DNA from: a virus
Length of the DNA stretch: 46,357 bases
Virus record (IMG/VR): IMGVR_UViG_3300045241_000108
Location: 1 to 46,357 of that record
Reading direction: 5' to 3' (one strand)
Shown: piece after piece, positions 17,658 through 23,296 of the stretch
Position numbering within the stretch: the first letter of the stretch is position 1
Layout: each line of letters starts with the position of its first letter
The notes under the pieces: model-generated
Told to the model about the DNA's origin: nothing
The model's input: only the letters and a program-made list of their open reading frames with translations
The model's database searches: none
Translations under genes and position numbers: made by a program

Positions 17658-18295
17658 GCTGCAAACCTTTCCCGTACGCGGATCACGGTCTTGGCTGACC
17701 ACGGTGCGCCGGTCGGCGTGGCGATCTTGCGGGCATTCAATTCAGCCGCGATCGCAGTGGACGACATGTGCAGCATCTCGCTGATCACGCCGCGCAGCTG
17801 CTCGGCGCGCGCCAGAGCTGACGCGCGGTTCTTGTTCGCCTGCGCCTGGTTGCCGAGCTGCACGCCGCGCGCCTTGGCGCCGGCAAGCGCAACCTTGGTG
17901 CGATCGGAGATCATGCGGCGCTCCTGCTCGGCGAGCGCTGCGTAGATGTGCAGCATGAAGGGGTCGGCATTGGCGCCGAGGGCGGCGACGATGAACGGCA
18001 CCTTCTGCACCATCAGCGAGGCGATGAAGGCGACGTCGCGCGAGAGGCGGTCGAGCTTGGCAACGCAGACGGCGGCCTTTTCCTTCTTGGCGTGCTTGAG
18101 AGCCGCGGCGAGCTGCGGCCGGCGCTCGAGCGCGTCGGCGCCCTTGCCGGTTTCAACTTCGGTGTATTCAAAAACGACTTCGGCACCTTCGGCCGTGGCA
18201 AACGCGCGGACGGCATCGCGCTGGGCCTCGAGCCCCAGGCCGGAGCGGCCTTGCGCTTGCGTCGACACCCGGTAGTAAGCAATCAGCGTTTTCAT
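17654..18295 (-). CDS. Serine recombinase (resolvase/invertase family)
   Basis: A 213-residue site-specific recombinase. The catalytic domain (about residues 1-140) has '[13 protein letters not shown]' with the nucleophile Ser11 and Arg9, and 'KLDRLSRDV' with Asp82, Arg83 and Arg86; the long helix '[19 protein letters not shown]' follows. The C-terminus ('[20 protein letters not shown]') is the HTH DNA-binding domain. The length is that of small resolvases, not of large serine integrases. The start at 18295 has GGGAGAG just upstream. It is the first gene of the leftward operon under a promoter with an operator in its spacer. It might resolve multimers, invert a segment or act on the host; its site is not evident. 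Confidence 0.92.
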   Translation of the reverse strand: MKTLIAYYRVSTQAQGRSGLGLEAQRDAVRAFATAEGAEVVFEYTEVETGKGADALERRPQLAAALKHAKKEKAAVCVAKLDRLSRDVAFIASLMVQKVPFIVAALGANADPFMLHIYAALAEQERRMISDRTKVALAGAKARGVQLGNQAQANKNRASALARAEQLRGVISEMLHMSSTAIAAELNARKIATPTGAPWSAKTVIRVRERFAA

Positions 18296-18320
18296 CGATC
18301 TCTCCCGTTCCAAGGCCTGG

Positions 18321-18349
18321 AATATAGGGCCAACGGCCCACCAGGTCAA
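18321..18349 (-). promoter_or_regulatory. Leftward promoter with operator in spacer
   Basis: On the minus strand a -35 TTGACC (18344-18349) and a -10 TATATT (18321-18326) are 17 bp apart, close to the sigma70 consensus. The palindrome GGGCCAACGGCCC (18327-18339) fills the spacer next to the -10. It should drive the recombinase operon, giving a leader of about 19 bases that contains the GGGAGAG site. A protein bound to the palindrome would block polymerase. Confidence 0.8.
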
Positions 18350-18366
18350 TAGGTGAGCCTATTGAC
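18345..18366. promoter_or_regulatory. Perfect inverted repeat joining two divergent -35 boxes
   Basis: Nine-base arms GTCAATAGG (18345-18353) and CCTATTGAC (18358-18366) with a TGAG centre. Each arm contains most of the -35 box of one divergent promoter, so the repeat may simply reflect two facing promoters, or be a binding site for a second regulator. One arm sequence recurs at 21656-21664 beside another operator. Confidence 0.75.
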
Positions 18367-18390
18367 TACCCTGGGCCAATGGCCCATACT
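18362..18390 (+). promoter_or_regulatory. Rightward promoter with operator in spacer
   Basis: TTGACT (18362-18367) and CATACT (18385-18390) are 17 bp apart. The operator GGGCCAATGGCCC (18373-18385) fills the spacer and touches the -10. It points to the gene at 18416 with a leader of about 19 bases containing AGGAG. It is the mirror image of the leftward promoter at 18321-18349. Confidence 0.75.
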
Positions 18391-18415
18391 GGCTCATCAA
18401 CAACAGGAGAGACCA

Positions 18416-18781
18416 ATGCGAAAATCCGATCTCAGAATACAGATCCACCTTGCCCTAGCCAGCCTCGACCGCGGCTGGAAGGGCGCAACCAAAGGCCTGA
18501 CCGTCGCGCAGATGAAAGACATGCTCCAGGGTCTGCGCCGCGAGCAGATCCAGCGCGGCATCATCAAGCCGCACGCCGGCGAGAGGGACGTCGTCATTGA
18601 GGTGTCCGATCATGGCACCGTCGTCGGGTTCTTCCCAAAGACCAAGGACGCGGATGAGCTGCTGCACTCGGTCGGCGCCAGCTCGTACCAGTGGATGGGC
18701 AACACGCTCTACATGGATCACCGGGTCGCCCAGGACTTCATCGCCCAGGTGTCCGAGGAGGGTGGAAGGTTCGTCCGATAG
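18416..18781 (+). CDS. Small protein under operator-controlled promoter, function unknown
   Basis: A 121-residue protein. The N-terminal half is helical and basic ('RKSDLRIQIHLALASLDRGW', 'LTVAQMKDMLQGLRREQIQR'); the second half is mixed ('GNTLYMDHRVAQDFIAQVSE'). The ATG at 18416 has AGGAG upstream and lies at the right distance from the promoter at 18362-18390. A strong terminator follows directly, so this is a single-gene unit divergent from the recombinase operon. That arrangement suits a regulator or a protein acting early or in the lysogen, but I do not recognise the family. Confidence 0.75.
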   Translation: MRKSDLRIQIHLALASLDRGWKGATKGLTVAQMKDMLQGLRREQIQRGIIKPHAGERDVVIEVSDHGTVVGFFPKTKDADELLHSVGASSYQWMGNTLYMDHRVAQDFIAQVSEEGGRFVR

Positions 18782-18801
18782 ATCGAGCTCCAGGCCTAGC
18801 G

Positions 18802-18831
18802 ACAAACCCCCGCCTCTCGGCGGGGGTTTGT
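18802..18831 (+). terminator. Intrinsic terminator
   Basis: A perfect 13-bp stem (18802-18814 with 18819-18831) closed by the tetraloop TCTC, with a run of G/C core and flanking A/T, sits 20 bases after the 18416-18781 gene. Its central 26 bases are identical to the terminator at 20181-20206. Confidence 0.88.
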
Positions 18832-18858
18832 GTTTATGCGAACAGGCCGCGAACCGAA

Positions 18859-18993
18859 TTGAGAAACCAACTGAGAAACTTTGAGAAACCGGGTGAGAAA
18901 CCGTTGGTACTGCTGCAAAAACACTAATGCAGCAAATTTGGATATTTGTAATTGGATCAACGGTTTCTCAGTACTGGTTTCTCAGTTTCTCAG
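18859..18993. repeat. Inverted iteron array A (unit TGAGAAACC)
   Basis: Four direct copies of TGAGAAAC begin at 18860, 18872, 18882 and 18894; three inverted copies (GTTTCTCA) begin at 18963, 18977 and 18985. The 51-base AT-rich centre between the paired arms (18907-18957) contains its own inverted repeat, TGCTGCA/TGCAGCA (18911-18934). The arms 18871-18906 and 18958-18993 are both 36 bases. The innermost pair matches over 13 bases, and the variant second copy CTGAGAAACT is matched exactly by the outermost inverted copy AGTTTCTCAG. The whole lies in a 282-base gap without a credible gene. Candidate roles are origin iterons, integrase arm sites (attP), a centromere or a structured RNA. Confidence 0.85.
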
Positions 18994-19063
18994 TCATGTA
19001 TGGTCATGTCGTTCCTGCTGCGGTCCAATTCGTTCGCCTTCGTTCTCAACAGGGTCTGCCCCC

Positions 19064-19639
19064 ATGGCGTCGATCATCTGGCTCACGACCCCACGGCCCC
19101 ACTATGGTCCGCGCTGCCCGCTGGGATTTCGCTTTCCTGGCGTCTACCGGATCACCGGTTTCAGTTTTGCGGATGACATGGCCACGGCCAACAGGGAGCT
19201 GCCGGTGACGTACTATTCCCTGAGTGGTGACGATGGACCGATCAAGATCGCAGAACCGGTGTTCACGCCGATCACGCATCTGGATCCGGCGCTTGATGAC
19301 GGTTGGATCATCGTCAAGCATCACCCAAGCCGCGAGATCGCCATGGGCTATCTCGAGGGTCAAATCGACATGGTCGACACTCTGATGAATACCTTCGCCA
19401 GCAGCATGTACCAGGCGCCCGAAGGGCCGTTCACACTGCTGCACCGCAAGCCGCGCCCGACATGCGAAGATCACCTGCTGGTCTTCGTCGCCAACGATCC
19501 AGACTACAGGCCCAGGGGCAGGCCGCCAGGCGCACCTCCCGGCGAGTACTGGTTTCACATCACCCGTGCGAACGGAGAGCTGGCGCCAGAGGGTCTCTAC
19601 GGCAGTGACGAGAACATCCTCTGGCCACAGGAGGACTGA
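19064..19639 (+). CDS. Protein of unknown function downstream of array A
   Basis: A 191-residue protein with no recognised motif. It is beta-rich at first ('GFRFPGVYRITGFSFADDMA'), then helical ('GYLEGQIDMVDTLMNTFASS'), with a Pro/Arg-rich stretch ('PRGRPPGAPPGEYWFH') and an acidic end. The ATG at 19064 is chosen, with AGGG nine bases upstream. A longer frame opens at 18881 but that start is inside array A and its 61 extra residues are Cys/Ser/Trp-rich and unlike the rest. A T-tract terminator follows. Its place next to the array makes a partner role possible. Confidence 0.65.
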   Translation: MASIIWLTTPRPHYGPRCPLGFRFPGVYRITGFSFADDMATANRELPVTYYSLSGDDGPIKIAEPVFTPITHLDPALDDGWIIVKHHPSREIAMGYLEGQIDMVDTLMNTFASSMYQAPEGPFTLLHRKPRPTCEDHLLVFVANDPDYRPRGRPPGAPPGEYWFHITRANGELAPEGLYGSDENILWPQED

Positions 19640-19646
19640 CACAAAC

Positions 19647-19677
19647 AAAACCCCCCAGCTCAAGGCCGGGGTTTTTT
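19647..19677 (+). terminator. Intrinsic terminator
   Basis: An 8-bp stem (AAAACCCC at 19647-19654, GGGGTTTT at 19668-19675) is followed by a six-T run at 19672-19677, directly after the 19064-19639 gene. It overlaps the 3' end of the convergent HTH gene at 19660-19854. Confidence 0.8.
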
Positions 19678-19854
19678 CTTGAGCAGGTGCCGCAGAAATG
19701 AGGCCACCGGCCCCGGCACCGTGCGTTCATCGTACTTCCAGCGCTTGATCGTTCGCTCGTCGACGTCGAGCAGATTGGCTGCCGTGGCCACCGTCAGGGC
19801 GAGGGATTTGAGAGCAGCGTTGAACTCGCTGCTGGGCATGGGGCGTCGAACCAT
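19660..19854 (-). CDS. Small HTH protein, candidate phage repressor, probably leaderless
   Basis: A 64-residue XRE/Cro-type DNA-binding protein with HTH 'VATAANLLDVDERTIKRWKY' followed by 'DERTVPGPVASFLRHLL', shared with its paralog at 17272-17502. Its promoter -10 (TACAAA, 19861-19866 on the minus strand) ends six bases before the ATG at 19854, so transcription should start at or next to the A of the start codon and the mRNA would be leaderless, as lambda cI is from its maintenance promoter. Two operators lie beside the promoter. A repressor role is inferred from this context; the protein lacks a C-terminal oligomerisation domain. Confidence 0.8.
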   Translation of the reverse strand: MVRRPMPSSEFNAALKSLALTVATAANLLDVDERTIKRWKYDERTVPGPVASFLRHLLKKKPRP

Positions 19855-19860
19855 GGGCCG

Positions 19861-19890
19861 TTTGTAGGGCCATAGGCCCCTTGTTGACAA
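19861..19890 (-). promoter_or_regulatory. Leftward promoter of the HTH gene, operator in spacer
   Basis: On the minus strand TTGTCA (19885-19890) and TACAAA (19861-19866) are 18 bp apart, with the operator GGGCCATAGGCCC (19867-19879) in the spacer. It shares its -35 region with the facing promoter through the palindrome CTTGT-TG-ACAAG (19880-19891), so the two promoters probably exclude one another. Confidence 0.72.
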
Positions 19891-19913
19891 GAAGGGCCAG
19901 TGGCCACTACAAA
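19884..19913 (+). promoter_or_regulatory. Rightward promoter sharing its -35 region with the HTH promoter
   Basis: A consensus TTGACA (19884-19889) and TACAAA (19908-19913) are 18 bp apart, with the operator-like GGGCCAGTGGCCA (19894-19906) in the spacer. It mirrors the leftward promoter and points to the secreted peptide gene at 20020 with a leader of about 100 bases. Confidence 0.72.
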
Positions 19914-19929
19914 AGGGCCAGTGGCCACT
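19892..19929. repeat. Tandem operator pair
   Basis: A 17-base segment AAGGGCCAGTGGCCACT occurs at 19892-19908 (with its first A at 19892) and again 21 bp later at 19913-19929, two helical turns apart. The second copy covers the predicted start site of the rightward promoter. A half-site GTGGCCAT follows at about 19945-19952. The spacing would let two repressor dimers bind on the same face. Confidence 0.75.
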
Positions 19930-20019
19930 CGGTCCCCTAATCAAGTGGCCATGCGCGGCGGGGAAAATGCCACATACCCCGTCGCGCACTCAAACGTGGC
20001 GACAACAGGAGGCTGAACC

Positions 20020-20157
20020 TTGAAAAAAATCGCTATCGCTTTCGCCGCATTGTTCACGCTGGTATACGTCACGCAGGCATGGGCCGGATGCCCGATGGGC
20101 ACGCGCTATACTTGCGTGCAGGGCTTCAACGGCAAAGTCGTCTGCAGCTGCTCGTAA
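20020..20157 (+). CDS. Secreted 45-residue four-cysteine peptide
   Basis: A short gene with a TTG start supported by AGGAGG seven bases upstream. 'MKKIAIAFAALFTLVYVTQA' plus 'WA' is a Sec signal peptide; the mature part of about 23 residues, 'GCPMGTRYTCVQGFNGKVVC' followed by SCS, has four cysteines and could form two disulphides. The signal peptide start resembles that of the exported protein at 16915-17268. It has its own operator-bearing promoter and a terminator directly downstream. A lysogenic-conversion, superinfection-exclusion or antimicrobial peptide is possible, but nothing in the sequence decides between these. Confidence 0.75.
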   Translation: MKKIAIAFAALFTLVYVTQAWAGCPMGTRYTCVQGFNGKVVCSCS

Positions 20158-20180
20158 AACCTAGTTTCAGCACCAAAGCA

Positions 20181-20206
20181 AAACCCCCGCCTCTCGGCGG
20201 GGGTTT
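20181..20206. terminator. Bidirectional intrinsic terminator
   Basis: A perfect 11-bp stem (20181-20191 with 20196-20206) around a TCTC tetraloop, with A/T on both flanks so it can act in both directions. It lies between the secreted peptide gene and the convergent integrase gene. Its 26 bases are identical to the core of the terminator at 18802-18831. Confidence 0.88.
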
Positions 20207-20212
20207 CAGTTT

Positions 20213-21364
20213 CTATTTCACCCGCCGGATCCCGGCCGCCTTGCGGCGCGTGGCCTTGTCCTTCGCCTCGATGGCCTCGTTCCATTTGCTCACCACCATC
20301 TCGTTCATGGCAACGCGGTTGGCGTGTTGCGAATAATAATCAGCCATCTCGTTTGACCGGTGACCGGTGACCGTCTTCACGCCGGCGGCGCCGACCATCA
20401 GCTGCGCAACCTCCGAGGCGGCGTTCTTGCGCAGGCTGTGCATCGAGATAGTTTTGGTGCCGCGCTTGGCCAGGCCGATCTTGATCAGGTGGTTGCGGAT
20501 CGACTGGCTCAAGCACATCGCATCTGGCCACGGTTTGCCCAGGGAGCTGGTCAGGATCGTCTCGCCAACACGCGGCGCAGCATTGAGCGCGTCGAGCAGC
20601 GGCTTGGGGCAGAGGTGATAATTCGGCAGCGGGTCGGGGATGGCGTTGGTCTTCTCCGGCGTGACCCAGATGCCTTTGCCGTCGAACTGCGACCACAGCA
20701 TCTTGACGCAGTCACCGCCGCGCTGGGCGCCGAAGTGCAGCAGCAGCTTGGCGAGCTTGAGATGCTCGGGCGCAGTCTGTGCGAACAGCGTCTGCTCGGC
20801 ATCGGTCCACGGTCGCGCCGGGCGCTTCACCTTGTAGCGCAGCGTTGCCTCCTCGACCGGATTGGCGCGGCCCTTGATGCCGAACTCGGGATACTTTTTG
20901 CAAACGCGCCAGATGTTCGACAGCAGGAATATCTGCCGGTCAGCGGCAGAGGCGCAGAACTCTTTTGTGATCTCCTCGCTGTAGAGATCGATCGCATCGC
21001 TGTCGAGATCCGCGAGCGGGCCGGCACCGAGACGCTCGCCGAGGATGTCGAGGGGCCGAGCGTAGATGCGCTGGGTGCTGGGCTTCAGCTCGAGATACTC
21101 AAGCGATGTCTTGTAGCGCATGATGCCCTTGCCGATTGTCCCCTCGCCGATGACGGGGCGTACCACCGGAGCGGCCTTCTTCTTTTTCGTTGGTGATGGT
21201 TGCTGCTTGATCGATTTCAGGCACGCCTCGTACGCGCGCTTGAACTCGACAGAGGTTTCGTCAGCGGGAAGGGGCGTCAGCTTGCCGTCGACCGGCGAGC
21301 GAAAATAAACGTAGGGCTTACCCTTCGCGATCTTTCGGTTCAGGAAGTCCAGCGGCTTTGGCAT
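20213..21364 (-). CDS. int: Tyrosine-family phage integrase
   Basis: A 383-residue tyrosine recombinase that should insert the phage at a host attB site. The catalytic domain carries Arg215 ('FGAQRGGDCVKM'), His309-x-x-Arg312 ('SMHSLRKNAA'), His335 ('VTGHRSNEM') and the nucleophile Tyr343 or Tyr344 ('ADYYSQHANR'). The core-binding domain is at about residues 75-170 and the basic N-terminus ('PTKKKKAAP') may touch arm sites. The start at 21364 overlaps the excisionase-like gene by 47 bases. It shows that the phage is temperate. The attachment site was not identified; array A is one candidate for arm-type sites. Confidence 0.95.
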   Translation of the reverse strand: MPKPLDFLNRKIAKGKPYVYFRSPVDGKLTPLPADETSVEFKRAYEACLKSIKQQPSPTKKKKAAPVVRPVIGEGTIGKGIMRYKTSLEYLELKPSTQRIYARPLDILGERLGAGPLADLDSDAIDLYSEEITKEFCASAADRQIFLLSNIWRVCKKYPEFGIKGRANPVEEATLRYKVKRPARPWTDAEQTLFAQTAPEHLKLAKLLLHFGAQRGGDCVKMLWSQFDGKGIWVTPEKTNAIPDPLPNYHLCPKPLLDALNAAPRVGETILTSSLGKPWPDAMCLSQSIRNHLIKIGLAKRGTKTISMHSLRKNAASEVAQLMVGAAGVKTVTGHRSNEMADYYSQHANRVAMNEMVVSKWNEAIEAKDKATRRKAAGIRRVK

Positions 21365-21617
21365 CGCGTCTCTCTCTCAAAATGCGGTGAACAATATTCT
21401 GCTCACCATGGTCCTTCAGGTTGTCGAAGGCTGCATCGAGATCGAGGCGATCCCACAATTTGATCCCACCCTTGCGGACAGGCTGTGGCATTGTCCCGTC
21501 TTCCACCCACCTGTCGAACGCCGAAGTCGACACTCCGAGGTAGGCTGCAGCCCTCTCGGCCCGCATGGCACGCGGCGGATAAGCCATGCGATCTTGCAGC
21601 TTTTCCGCAACCGTCAT
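21318..21617 (-). CDS. Excisionase-like / AlpA-like HTH protein
   Basis: A 99-residue DNA-binding protein with a winged or MerR-like HTH: 'AERAAAYLGVSTSAFDRWVE' followed by 'DGTMPQPVRKGGIKLWDRLD', the usual layout of phage excisionases and AlpA regulators. The gene overlaps the integrase start, as xis-int pairs often do, so the two are probably co-translated. The start at 21617 follows GGCAGG with a short leader from the promoter at 21631-21660; a Met at 21590 is an alternative. The role in directing excision or regulating int is inferred. Confidence 0.82.
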   Translation of the reverse strand: MTVAEKLQDRMAYPPRAMRAERAAAYLGVSTSAFDRWVEDGTMPQPVRKGGIKLWDRLDLDAAFDNLKDHGEQNIVHRILRERRDAKAAGLPEPKDREG

Positions 21618-21630
21618 CCGAACCTGCCAC

Positions 21631-21660
21631 AATATATCGGGCCAATGGCCCATACGTCAA
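21631..21660 (-). promoter_or_regulatory. Leftward xis-int promoter with operator
   Basis: On the minus strand TTGACG (21655-21660) and TATATT (21631-21636) are 18 bp apart with the operator GGGCCAATGGCCC (21639-21651) between them. The -35 lies in GTCAATAGG, the same nine bases that form the arms of the repeat at 18345-18366. It should drive the excisionase-like and integrase genes. Confidence 0.75.
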
Positions 21661-21848
21661 TAGGGGGTGGGCGACCCGGCGGGGAGGCGCCTGTCCATCC
21701 AACACGCTCCCCCGCCAGGCTTCCCAGGGCAGGCCTCCAGCTCCTCAGATGAGCATTTCCTGCCAAGCGAAACTGTGCGCGCCTCGATGGCCTTGAACGG
21801 GAATGCAAAGACATCCCGTGGGGCCAAGCAAAACCCACAGGCCACCAC
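21657..21848 (-). CDS. Possible small Cys-containing protein
   Basis: A 63-residue frame from a GTG at 21848 with several cysteines ('ACGFCLAPRDVFAFPFKAIE', 'SLGRKCSSEELEACPG'). Its composition is plausible for a small zinc-binding protein and it would lie in the leftward operon, ending inside the xis promoter. No clear ribosome-binding site precedes it and no family was recognised. The stretch 21661-21924 otherwise shows nothing that I can call, so this may be non-coding spacer. Confidence 0.35.
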   Translation of the reverse strand: MVACGFCLAPRDVFAFPFKAIEARTVSLGRKCSSEELEACPGKPGGGACWMDRRLPAGSPTPY

Positions 21849-21924
21849 ACCGGCCCGCAGGCCATCTTTCGATCCCGACAGGCGCGCTTGCCGAGGAGGT
21901 ATTGCCCCCGGTGTGGTGGAAAAC

Positions 21925-22296
21925 TCATGTCACTGCCTCGCACGCAAACAGGTCTTCGCCGCGAACGAGCGGCTCCGGCGCCAGCATCTTGCGCGCCAGC
22001 TTCCTTGCCTGGTGTTCCCGCACGCGCGTGCGATCGATCACCAGCAGCTCGTCGGGGTTGAGGCCGCGCCTTTGCGCAAAGGCCTGCAAGGCCTCCGGCG
22101 TCAGGCCGACTTGTCGAGCAGAAATATTATGGATGGCGTGGTTGAGCCCGAGCCCATGATTGGCGCCGCCGCAGATGCACTCACAGGCTGATCGCCGCGG
22201 CTCCTTGAGCTGCGTCGGCTGCAGCGCGTTGTGGCAGCGCGCATCGCAGAGAGCAATGCAGCGGCGTCGACTGTGCACAGCCAGGACTGTGGTCAT
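21925..22296 (-). CDS. Cys-rich, probably zinc-binding phage protein
   Basis: A 123-residue protein whose first half carries 'CIALCDARCHNALQPTQ' and 'SACECICGGANHGLGLNHAI'. The 'C-x-C-x-G-x-N-H-G-x-G' phrase recurs in uncharacterised small phage and bacterial proteins and looks like a zinc-binding knuckle. The second half is helical and basic ('VIDRTRVREHQARKLARKML'). The ATG at 22296 overlaps the previous stop (TGATG). It is in the leftward recombination/lysogeny operon; nucleic-acid binding is a reasonable but unproven guess. Confidence 0.75.
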   Translation of the reverse strand: MTTVLAVHSRRRCIALCDARCHNALQPTQLKEPRRSACECICGGANHGLGLNHAIHNISARQVGLTPEALQAFAQRRGLNPDELLVIDRTRVREHQARKLARKMLAPEPLVRGEDLFACEAVT

Positions 22297-22577
22297 CACT
22301 GCTCCGGTAGCTGCATGGTGGAGACCATCTCGTCGTAGTCGCGCGCGACCGTCTTGCGCATTTCGACGTGGACGCAATCGAGAATGCGCAGCGCATCCTC
22401 CCTGTCATCGGCCTTGAGCGCCACACAGTTCATCAGCAGGCCGATCGCGCAGCCGGCAACGTCATCGAGCTTGTGGCCGTAGACGACGTACTTAATCTGA
22501 TCGGCCAGGCTCAGCTCCTGGTCCGTTGGCGGCGAAGAGACCGGGCTCGTTTCGTTCAACCTTGTTGCGATAGTCAT
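22296..22577 (-). CDS. Small acidic phage protein, function unknown
   Basis: A 93-residue protein with a folded core ('LADQIKYVVYGHKLDDVAGC', 'AIGLLMNCVALKADDREDAL') and an acidic end. The start is uncertain: the ATG at 22577 makes an 86-base overlap with the preceding gene, and an AGGAG near 22512 could serve a later non-ATG start near the conserved-looking 'LADQIKY'. It is coupled to the next gene by TGATG. No motif was recognised. Confidence 0.6.
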   Translation of the reverse strand: MTIATRLNETSPVSSPPTDQELSLADQIKYVVYGHKLDDVAGCAIGLLMNCVALKADDREDALRILDCVHVEMRKTVARDYDEMVSTMQLPEQ

Positions 22578-22725
22578 CGGCGATCGCCTCCATTGTTTTG
22601 ATCTCGTGCTCCGCATCGCGCATCTTCATCTTGCCGAGCTCGACCCAGCGCGGATAGACGCGCCGGCGCATGCGCAGCTCACGCTCGAGGCACAGGAGCT
22701 TCGTCGCGTTGTCGATCGTCGTCAT
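22492..22725 (-). CDS. Small charged helical phage protein
   Basis: A 77-residue protein dominated by 'LERELRMRRRVYPRWVELGK' and 'DAEHEIKTMEAIADDYRNKV', a helical hairpin seen in many uncharacterised small phage proteins with the pattern 'ELxMRRRVYPxxVxxGK'. The function is unknown. The ATG at 22725 lies inside the end of the upstream membrane-protein gene. Its C-terminus is Gly/Glu/Pro-rich and overlaps the next gene. Confidence 0.72.
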   Translation of the reverse strand: MTTIDNATKLLCLERELRMRRRVYPRWVELGKMKMRDAEHEIKTMEAIADDYRNKVERNEPGLFAANGPGAEPGRSD

Positions 22726-22825
22726 GCGCCACCCTGATGATTGCGCCAAACAGGAACCCGATTGTTGAGCCGACCGCGGTGGCGATCCACAGCCAGAAGA
22801 CAAAACCCCAGACACTGATTGTCAT
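22679..22825 (-). CDS. Small single-span membrane protein
   Basis: A 48-residue protein with one hydrophobic segment ('FVFWLWIATAVGSTIGFLFG', continuing AII) and a charged tail ('RVAHDDDRQRDEAPVPRA'). The ATG at 22825 has GGAGA seven bases upstream. It overlaps the next gene by 47 bases in another frame. It belongs to the leftward operon. A membrane role cannot be specified. Confidence 0.6.
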   Translation of the reverse strand: MTISVWGFVFWLWIATAVGSTIGFLFGAIIRVAHDDDRQRDEAPVPRA

Positions 22826-22837
22826 CAGGCATCTCCG

Positions 22838-23296
22838 TTAGCCCCCAGCCAACGGATTGGTCACGTTGCGCTCGTCGTCGCGTGTTGCTCCCAGCATCTG
22901 CAGCACGCGCTCCTGCTGATCGCCATCTAGGCTGATCATCACTTCCTTGAGGATGTAGTGGCGCGCGTCGTCCCAGAATGTCTCGAGCTCGGCCTGCGTC
23001 ATCGAGTGTTTCGACATAGAGGGCAACACGGTGACCACCTTGGTGCCGTTTCGCAATGTGACGTCGTAGCCGCGGCCGGTCTCGTAGATGATCTCGGCGC
23101 GGAATGTTTTCTCGTCGGCGCCGAGCATCTTGGCGATCTCGGCGATCGTGGCGAACACCTTGCTGTTGAAGGCAGCATTGCGCTCGTGGACGATCTCAAC
23201 ATCGATCGTGTCACCCACCTTGGTCTTCTTGTTGAGAACCTGGCGCGCGTCATCGTTTGCCGGCACCAGCGCTCCCTTGGCGACGTTGAGTTTCAT
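22838..23296 (-). CDS. DUF1367-like phage protein (recombination-associated)
   Basis: A 152-residue protein. 'GDTIDVEIVHERNAAFNSKV' followed by 'FATIAEIAKMLGADEKTFR' matches the style of DUF1367 proteins, in which a 'R-N-x-x-F-H-x-K-F/Y-F-A-L' phrase recurs, here with Asn-Ser in place of His. Such proteins lie beside phage annealing proteins and NinB-type recombination genes. The ATG at 23296 is within the end of the Erf gene in another frame (47-base overlap), showing tight coupling. The biochemical role is not known. Confidence 0.65.
   Translation of the reverse strand: MKLNVAKGALVPANDDARQVLNKKTKVGDTIDVEIVHERNAAFNSKVFATIAEIAKMLGADEKTFRAEIIYETGRGYDVTLRNGTKVVTVLPSMSKHSMTQAELETFWDDARHYILKEVMISLDGDQQERVLQMLGATRDDERNVTNPLAGG

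Noticed and set aside
18881-19063. N-terminal extension of the 191-residue protein
   Set aside because: The start lies inside array A and the extra residues are unlike the rest.
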